Below, one piece after another: positions 24,442 to 29,037 of a stretch of DNA of 29,037 nt (positions are counted from its first letter, which is position 1; every line of letters begins with the position of its first letter). The DNA lies in the NCBI GenBank assembly GCA_049889395.1, contig JBMHDM010000041.1, positions 1 through 29,037 of the forward strand. Reading direction: 5' to 3'. Under the pieces are notes generated by a model, which worked only from the letters and a program-made list of their open reading frames with translations, ran no database searches and was not told where the DNA came from. Origin of the DNA: UBA3537 sp049889395 (GTDB taxonomy: Bacteria; Bacteroidota; Bacteroidia; Flavobacteriales; Flavobacteriaceae). A program made the position numbers and the translations under genes.

Positions 24442-25326
24442 TTATTCGGCTACTAAGATTGTCCACCACGTAAACTCTCCAGCACCATCTATGGTTCTCA
24501 AATACAACTCATTGTCGTTGTAATCCCAAATCTCATAGACATGACTTCCACCCGTATAATAGGTGAAAAATCCATTTCCAGTGAGGTTTATAGATAGTTG
24601 TCCAGGATCTGTAATAACCCAGTTTTCAGTGTAGTCTGCATATTCATAATTAAGAATATCTGCACCATCTTCACCACCAGTACCATTATTACCTAGGTCG
24701 GCATAGACTTGAGCTGTTCGCCCAAAAATGGTGCCATTAGTGATGTGGTTAATTGTACCATCAGAGTTGATCACCCATCTATCGTCATAGGAACCTGTAC
24801 CGGCTTTTTCTTCAGCTCCAGCACCATACCATTCGCAAGGGATTAGACCTCCTGCGGGGCCTAAGCCAAAATGCTGAGGCACCTCAGATTTAACTCGCCA
24901 TGTTTTAGAGCTACCGCCAGTGAGGGCGGCAATTAACTCCGCCGGTGGCGTGTAAGTGGCCAAAACTTCAATAGTTGTGGTAGCAGAAGTTGCATTTCCA
25001 GCAGTACCAGAGGCTACAACTGTAATGTCATATGAATTTACACCAACAGTGTAAAAGGTCTTGTTTAAAACCCCTGACGAATTAACAGCATCTGTTTCTC
25101 CATTAATGATAAATTTATAAGATGAGGCATTATTTGCTGTAGCAGTGATAGTTACCACTCCTGAGCCATCTCCATTTGGATTTTGATCGTCTTGCCCCGC
25201 AATTTCTGTCTCAATAGAAAGGTTTGTGGGCGACGTTATTGGGCCAAATTCGTAATCATCCTCTTCGCAAGATGTAAAAACAAAAAGCGACAGGCATAAG
25301 ATTGATATATATTTTAAATGTTTCAT
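24442..25326 (-). CDS. Putative surface glycan-binding lipoprotein (Ig-like module plus C-terminal domain)
   Basis: 294 residues, lipobox VFTSC with Cys20, then an acidic EEDDYE stretch as in many surface lipoproteins of this phylum. Residues about 34-123 are an Ig/PKD-like sandwich (GQDDQNPNGDGSG, then ITATANNASSYKF) closely similar to the module in the GH16 lipoprotein next door. Residues about 130-294 form a second domain starting TWRV, with YDDRWVINSDGTINH in the middle and ending in paired tryptophans (FTWWTILVAE). The same layout appears at the C-terminus of the 537-residue lipoprotein upstream. There is no catalytic motif. Exposed tryptophans and its place between the SusD unit and the enzymes suggest beta-glucan binding; this is inferred. 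It lies 12 nt after the 537-residue gene. Confidence 0.82.
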   Translation of the reverse strand: MKHLKYISILCLSLFVFTSCEEDDYEFGPITSPTNLSIETEIAGQDDQNPNGDGSGVVTITATANNASSYKFIINGETDAVNSSGVLNKTFYTVGVNSYDITVVASGTAGNATSATTTIEVLATYTPPAELIAALTGGSSKTWRVKSEVPQHFGLGPAGGLIPCEWYGAGAEEKAGTGSYDDRWVINSDGTINHITNGTIFGRTAQVYADLGNNGTGGEDGADILNYEYADYTENWVITDPGQLSINLTGNGFFTYYTGGSHVYEIWDYNDNELYLRTIDGAGEFTWWTILVAE

Positions 25327-25338
25327 AACTGTTTAGTA

Positions 25339-26952
25339 TTAATTTTTAACCAATTTATAACGCCACCATACTCCAGAACCGGCTTCAATATCTATAATGG
25401 CTGTTGTTGAATTTACCAGGTCAATTAGATAAGTTATGGTGTTATTAGCGGGAGCGCCATCTTCGCCACCATTGTGTGCCTTTGGTAAACCAATGTAGGC
25501 CCCAAGTCCTGAAACAGTTAGCGTCCCTGCGGCCTCATCATAGGAATAAGTAGCTGGGTTAGATCCATCATGTGGAGCAATAGGAGCACCGCAACCATCA
25601 GAAACACCTTGCCATCCTTCCAACCATGTTTCAGCGCCAAGAACATTTGAAAAACTACCATCAGCACCAAATACATAGGTGTCATCGAAATAACACGCTC
25701 TTGCTGATACGCCAGCATCGTCAATGGACCACCATTCTGATGAGCCTTGATTTGGACCAACAGCTAGAGATCCCGCCTCAGCTGCAACCCGCCAAGTTCC
25801 TACTATTGGGGAGCTGTTGTTTGATGCAGCTCTGTAGAAATAAATGTTGTCAATAAAAACGGTTCCTGCTGCCCATGGTGTTCCAACAAATTTCAATTGA
25901 AAAATATCTGATACTGTAAGCCCTTGGTCCGTGTAGGCAGAAATCGGAATTTCAATACTGGTCCACTCTCCGGCGGTAAGCGATTCTGTTACAGGCGCTT
26001 CAGTTACCACACCACCAGCGTTATTAATAATGGAAGTTTCAATCGCAGTGACGGCATCTGTGGTCCAAACATCTAAATGTAAAAATTCCATATTAGACAC
26101 ATCAACGGTAGTTCCATCTGCGAGTGCAATTCCTTGGTAGCTAAGATTAACATATTGAAGAATTTCATCGCCATTTAGATCAAACATTGCCCAAGAACTG
26201 CCTTGACCAGCTTGACCCCAGTCTGGGAAATAGTTTGTTTCAGGTACATTGGTATATGCAGCGCTAAATATTGAAATAACATCCTCAGGTTCTCTAGACG
26301 GAGGGGTCGGAGCAGAGGCTATTGGGGCCTCTATTGCTGTAACCTCAAAATCCTCTTCTATGTAAATAGTAGTCTGAATTGCTGCTCCTTTAACTTCAAT
26401 GGTGATGTCATAGGTTCCTGCCTCCTGATATTGAACATTTGCAGTTTCACCAATATTGGCCGTAACGGGCTCTGTGACGCCTGTCTCACCAGAATAAACA
26501 TCAAAGTTAATGGCGTAGTCAGCAGACACTGTAACATTAACTTGTTTTGAAACAGCAGCGTCATTTTCAATGGTAACCACAAGATTTGATGGCGCCTGAA
26601 ATGAGACCACCAAAGGCTTGGTTATTGTTGTTGAAAGACCTGTTACGCCATAAGCCGTAGCGGTTACTGTGTACTCTCCTTCGGCATAAGTGTGAGATAC
26701 GTTTTGACCATTATCAACCTGTGCTGGATCTGGCGTATCGTCCCCGAAGGTGATATCGAAAGTTACAGCTCCCTCTGCCAAGGGTAGTATGGTTACTAAA
26801 CCTGTGTTATCTTGCGTAACATCAAACTGAAGATCTAGGCCTGTAGGCACCGTTGCTGAATTGACAAAGGCCGCATTTTTTTCGTCGTCCGCACAGGTCC
26901 AAAGGGTTAGTGCAACAAGACAAAAACTTAATAAATATTTAATTGTATTCAT
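25339..26952 (-). CDS. Multidomain PUL surface lipoprotein (PKD-like, carbohydrate-binding-like), SusE-position
   Basis: 537 residues, lipobox LWTC with Cys20. Four parts are visible. Residues about 33-118 are a PKD-like domain (ITFGDDTPDPAQ, then HTYAEGEYTVTATAYG). Residues 120-205 are a second Ig-like domain (YQEAGTYDITIEVKG). After a proline-rich hinge (APTPPSREPED, 213-224), residues about 225-375 form a galactose-binding-like beta-sandwich (ISIFSAAYTNVPETNYFPDWGQ region, LHLDVWTTDA, EWTSIEIPISAY, FIDNIYFYR), typical of carbohydrate-binding modules. Residues about 383-537 form a C-terminal domain resembling that of the next lipoprotein (TWRVAAEAG, FDDTYVFGADGSFSNVLG, WWRYKL). It lies directly after SusD, the usual place of SusE-like surface glycan-binding proteins, so binding of the target glucan at the cell surface is likely. 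Confidence 0.87.
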   Translation of the reverse strand: MNTIKYLLSFCLVALTLWTCADDEKNAAFVNSATVPTGLDLQFDVTQDNTGLVTILPLAEGAVTFDITFGDDTPDPAQVDNGQNVSHTYAEGEYTVTATAYGVTGLSTTITKPLVVSFQAPSNLVVTIENDAAVSKQVNVTVSADYAINFDVYSGETGVTEPVTANIGETANVQYQEAGTYDITIEVKGAAIQTTIYIEEDFEVTAIEAPIASAPTPPSREPEDVISIFSAAYTNVPETNYFPDWGQAGQGSSWAMFDLNGDEILQYVNLSYQGIALADGTTVDVSNMEFLHLDVWTTDAVTAIETSIINNAGGVVTEAPVTESLTAGEWTSIEIPISAYTDQGLTVSDIFQLKFVGTPWAAGTVFIDNIYFYRAASNNSSPIVGTWRVAAEAGSLAVGPNQGSSEWWSIDDAGVSARACYFDDTYVFGADGSFSNVLGAETWLEGWQGVSDGCGAPIAPHDGSNPATYSYDEAAGTLTVSGLGAYIGLPKAHNGGEDGAPANNTITYLIDLVNSTTAIIDIEAGSGVWWRYKLVKN

Positions 26953-26963
26953 TGTGTTATGTT

Positions 26964-28472
26964 TTAATAGTTTGGATTTTGACTCCAGTTACCATTTGAA
27001 AATTGAATTTCTTCAAATGGAATTGGAAATACTTCATGTTTTCCAGCCACAAATCCATTAATGGCTTGTGGTGCTTTTCCTGTTCTTACTAAGTCAAAGA
27101 AGCGATGTCCCTCTCCCATCAGTTCTAAACGTCTTTCCTCAAAAATAGCATCCGTCAAAGCAGCACCCGAGGCTGTTATATTCTGGCTACTATCTCCAAA
27201 GGCACGTTCTCTAACTTGATTCAAATAAGATAAGGCTTGGGTGTCGTTGATTCCTCCTCTGTTGAGCGCTTCAGCGGCCATCAAAAGAACGTCGGCAAAA
27301 CGAATTGATCTGTAGTTGTTTGGATTGGTCAAATTTTGATCTCCAATATTTTGATCTCCTTTTCTCGGTAAATATTTTCTGTTGTAATATCCCGTATGTT
27401 CATAGCCTTCAACATAGGTTGCTCCTGTTGTTTCAGCCCAGGCAACAATATCTAAAATAGAGACATCGCGTCTGGTGTCATTGGCATCAAATGCATCATA
27501 TGCCGCTTGAACTGGCACATTGAAACTGTAACCAGAATCATATAATGGTCCTGTATGATTTCTGATTCCCATAAATCCGACAGCTACATTTCCTTCACTA
27601 CACTGTAAACAACCAAACCCAGCTCCTTCGCCGTCAGTGTATTGGACTTCAAAAACAGATTCTACGCCATTCTCACCATCATTTTCAAATATTTCAGAAA
27701 AATCTGTTACCAATTGATATGGTCCGTTGTTAATTAAATCTTGTAAAACATCTGCAGCATCTGCGAATTTATCTTGGTACAAATACGCTTTTCCTAGTAG
27801 TGCTTGCGCCGCACCTTTGGTGACACGTCCAATTTGTGGAGCGGTGTACTCTAGGGTGTTTACGGCATAATTTAAATCACTTTCGATAAGGGCGTAAACG
27901 TCCGAAACAGAGTATCTTGGGATAGATGTTTCATCGCCTGGAGCAAATCGCTTTCCACCACCTGCCAGGGCATTATCGTATTCTTTGATTGGAATCCCTC
28001 CAAACCATTTGACTAATTCAAAATGAAAATAGGCTCTGAGAAAACGAACCTCAGCTACCATTTTATCGCGACCATCAAAGTCTGTTTTGTTTTGAAATTC
28101 CAAAAAGTAATTGGTTCGTTTGACTCCAGCAAACATCCAATTCCATACATCTCGTAAATTGCTATTTACGGGGGTATGTGTCATGTCGTCAATTTGTTGA
28201 AACCCAATAACATCGGTTGCACTTTCGCCACCACATAGGGTGTTATCTGAAGCAATCTCCCCTAAAAGGTTATTGACGTATGTTGCTTGCAGTAAGTCGT
28301 AAGCCCCAACGAGTGCTAAGTAATAATCATCTTCAGAATTAAAGTAACCCTCTGAATCAATGATGTAATTTTCTTCTTCGTCTAAAAATTGATCCGTACA
28401 TGAATAAATTCCAGCGACCATAAGAAACCCTATGAGCATTAATAATATATTGTTTTTTGTTGTCTTCATCAT
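26964..28472 (-). CDS. SusD/RagB family nutrient-binding outer-membrane lipoprotein
   Basis: 502 residues; two adjacent ATGs at 28472 and 28469 make the exact start uncertain by one residue. Lipobox GIYSC with Cys25. SusD proteins are alpha-helical TPR-rich lids that sit on a SusC channel and capture oligosaccharides. Visible family elements include DEEENYIIDSEGYFNSEDDYYLALVGAYD near 31-59, RFLRAYFHFELVKWFGGIP near 143-161, QALLGKAYLYQDKFADAADVLQDLI, and the C-terminal YRSIRFADVLLMAAEALNRGG, EERRLELMGEGHRFFDLVRTGKA and HEVFPIPFEEI. It begins 7 nt after the SusC stop. The target glycan is inferred from the downstream GH16/GH3 enzymes, not from SusD itself. Confidence 0.96.
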   Translation of the reverse strand: MMKTTKNNILLMLIGFLMVAGIYSCTDQFLDEEENYIIDSEGYFNSEDDYYLALVGAYDLLQATYVNNLLGEIASDNTLCGGESATDVIGFQQIDDMTHTPVNSNLRDVWNWMFAGVKRTNYFLEFQNKTDFDGRDKMVAEVRFLRAYFHFELVKWFGGIPIKEYDNALAGGGKRFAPGDETSIPRYSVSDVYALIESDLNYAVNTLEYTAPQIGRVTKGAAQALLGKAYLYQDKFADAADVLQDLINNGPYQLVTDFSEIFENDGENGVESVFEVQYTDGEGAGFGCLQCSEGNVAVGFMGIRNHTGPLYDSGYSFNVPVQAAYDAFDANDTRRDVSILDIVAWAETTGATYVEGYEHTGYYNRKYLPRKGDQNIGDQNLTNPNNYRSIRFADVLLMAAEALNRGGINDTQALSYLNQVRERAFGDSSQNITASGAALTDAIFEERRLELMGEGHRFFDLVRTGKAPQAINGFVAGKHEVFPIPFEEIQFSNGNWSQNPNY

Positions 28473-28479
28473 GATCTAT

Positions 28480-29037
28480 TTAAAATGATACATTAAGTCC
28501 TAATAAGTATTGTCTAGTAACAGGGTAAAATCCTGGGTCAATTCCCCCTCCAATGGCTTGTCCTGTTGTTGCTGCCGGATCGAACCCTTTATATTTACTA
28601 AAGGTAAAGGCATTATTTACAGAAGCGTATACTCTGAATTTAGATACACCTACTTTTGTTGTTATTTCGCTTGGAATGGTATAGCCCAATTGAATGTTCT
28701 GAATTCTAAGGAAAGAGGCATCTTCAACAAAGAAATCAGAAAATAATTTATTGGATGTCGCTCCAGTGGTAGCACGAGGCACCTCGTTACTAGTTCCTGG
28801 TCCAGTCCATCGATCAAGGTAATAATCCAATCGGTTTACATTTTTTTGATCTCTTTCATAATTTCTGACCATGTCTTTTCCTAGTTCGGCATAGGCATAA
28901 GCAGAAAAATCGAAGTTTTTATAATTTAAGGCTAGATTGAATCCCATGATATAATCTGGCAACGGCTTTCCTATTAAGGTGCGGTCGTTTGCATCAATTT
29001 CACCATCACCATTTACATCTACAAATCGTAAATCTCC
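28480..29037 (-). CDS. SusC/RagA-like TonB-dependent outer-membrane channel, C-terminal part
   Basis: The frame is open from the right edge to a stop at 28480, giving the last 185 residues of a protein usually about 1000 long. The start lies outside the window; the internal TTG at 28962 is not a real start. Diagnostic segments are DLRFVDVNGDGEIDANDRTL (residues 2-21 of the visible part), GFNLALNYKNFDFSAYAYAELGKDMVRN, the RWTGPGTSNEVPR region, LRIQNIQLGYTIPS, and the terminal ending FYPVTRQYLLGLNVSF, a typical SusC barrel end with C-terminal aromatic residue. It imports oligosaccharides with energy from TonB. It is the most upstream visible gene of the PUL; promoter and regulator are off-window. 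Confidence 0.95.
   Translation of the reverse strand, partial: GDLRFVDVNGDGEIDANDRTLIGKPLPDYIMGFNLALNYKNFDFSAYAYAELGKDMVRNYERDQKNVNRLDYYLDRWTGPGTSNEVPRATTGATSNKLFSDFFVEDASFLRIQNIQLGYTIPSEITTKVGVSKFRVYASVNNAFTFSKYKGFDPAATTGQAIGGGIDPGFYPVTRQYLLGLNVSF

Noticed and set aside
1..29037. CRISPR arrays, tRNA/rRNA genes, transposases, phage genes, toxin-antitoxin pairs
   Set aside because: Looked for on both strands; no regularly spaced repeats, cloverleaf genes, or recognisable mobile-element or defence proteins were seen.

Overview
The window reads as chromosome from a member of the Flavobacteriia (Bacteroidota), probably a marine glycan degrader. The basis is the AT-rich sequence, SusC/SusD proteins, two GLPGLI-family proteins, many Sec or lipoprotein signals, and promoters with the Bacteroidota -7 element TAnnTTTG instead of a sigma70 -10 box. 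No tRNA, rRNA, CRISPR array, insertion sequence or phage gene was recognised. Genes are tightly packed and no gene-free stretch exceeds 300 bases.

Layout. (1) Bases 1-4500, minus strand: a surface/periplasm locus made of two tandem GLPGLI-family secreted proteins followed by a large outer-membrane beta-barrel protein that runs off the left edge. Its function is not known. (2) 4598-5998, plus strand: a conserved exported protein of unknown role and a deoxynucleoside kinase, ending at a bidirectional terminator shared with (3) the convergent gene for a membrane pyrophosphatase (6067-8493) and the pyruvate dehydrogenase E1 beta gene (8584-9561), both on the minus strand. (4) 9752-16426, plus strand: electron transfer flavoprotein etfB-etfA, a bifunctional nuclease, a concentrative nucleoside transporter, thymidylate synthase thyA, dihydrofolate reductase folA, fabD and lspA. 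(5) 16423-18862, minus strand: a secreted amidohydrolase and a DegT-type sugar aminotransferase. The aminotransferase is divergent from the Kdo transferase gene waaA (18977-20215, plus strand). (6) 20226-29037, minus strand: a polysaccharide utilisation locus (PUL) transcribed right to left in the order SusC (partial), SusD, a multidomain surface lipoprotein, a second binding-type lipoprotein, a GH16 lipoprotein, a GH3 beta-glucosidase and a second GH16 enzyme. The enzyme set fits a mixed-linkage or beta-1,3-glucan such as laminarin.

How the genes work together. The nucleoside transporter, deoxynucleoside kinase, ThyA and DHFR cover nucleoside import, salvage phosphorylation, dTMP synthesis and recycling of the dihydrofolate that ThyA makes. 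In the PUL, surface lipoproteins would bind and cut the beta-glucan, SusC/D would import oligosaccharides, and GH16/GH3 would finish them to glucose. PdhB and the ETF belong to central carbon and electron metabolism.

The strongest unexplained signals are: a perfect 12-bp hairpin with a T run that splits the PUL operon between binding and enzyme genes; modules shared among three PUL lipoproteins; an unusual glutamate placement and a long C-terminal tail in the pyrophosphatase; a 24-nt near-palindrome between pdhB and etfB; a four-cysteine cluster in the aminotransferase; and the GLPGLI-pair/outer-membrane locus. The PUL is of a known general type. No wholly new system could be demonstrated from sequence alone.
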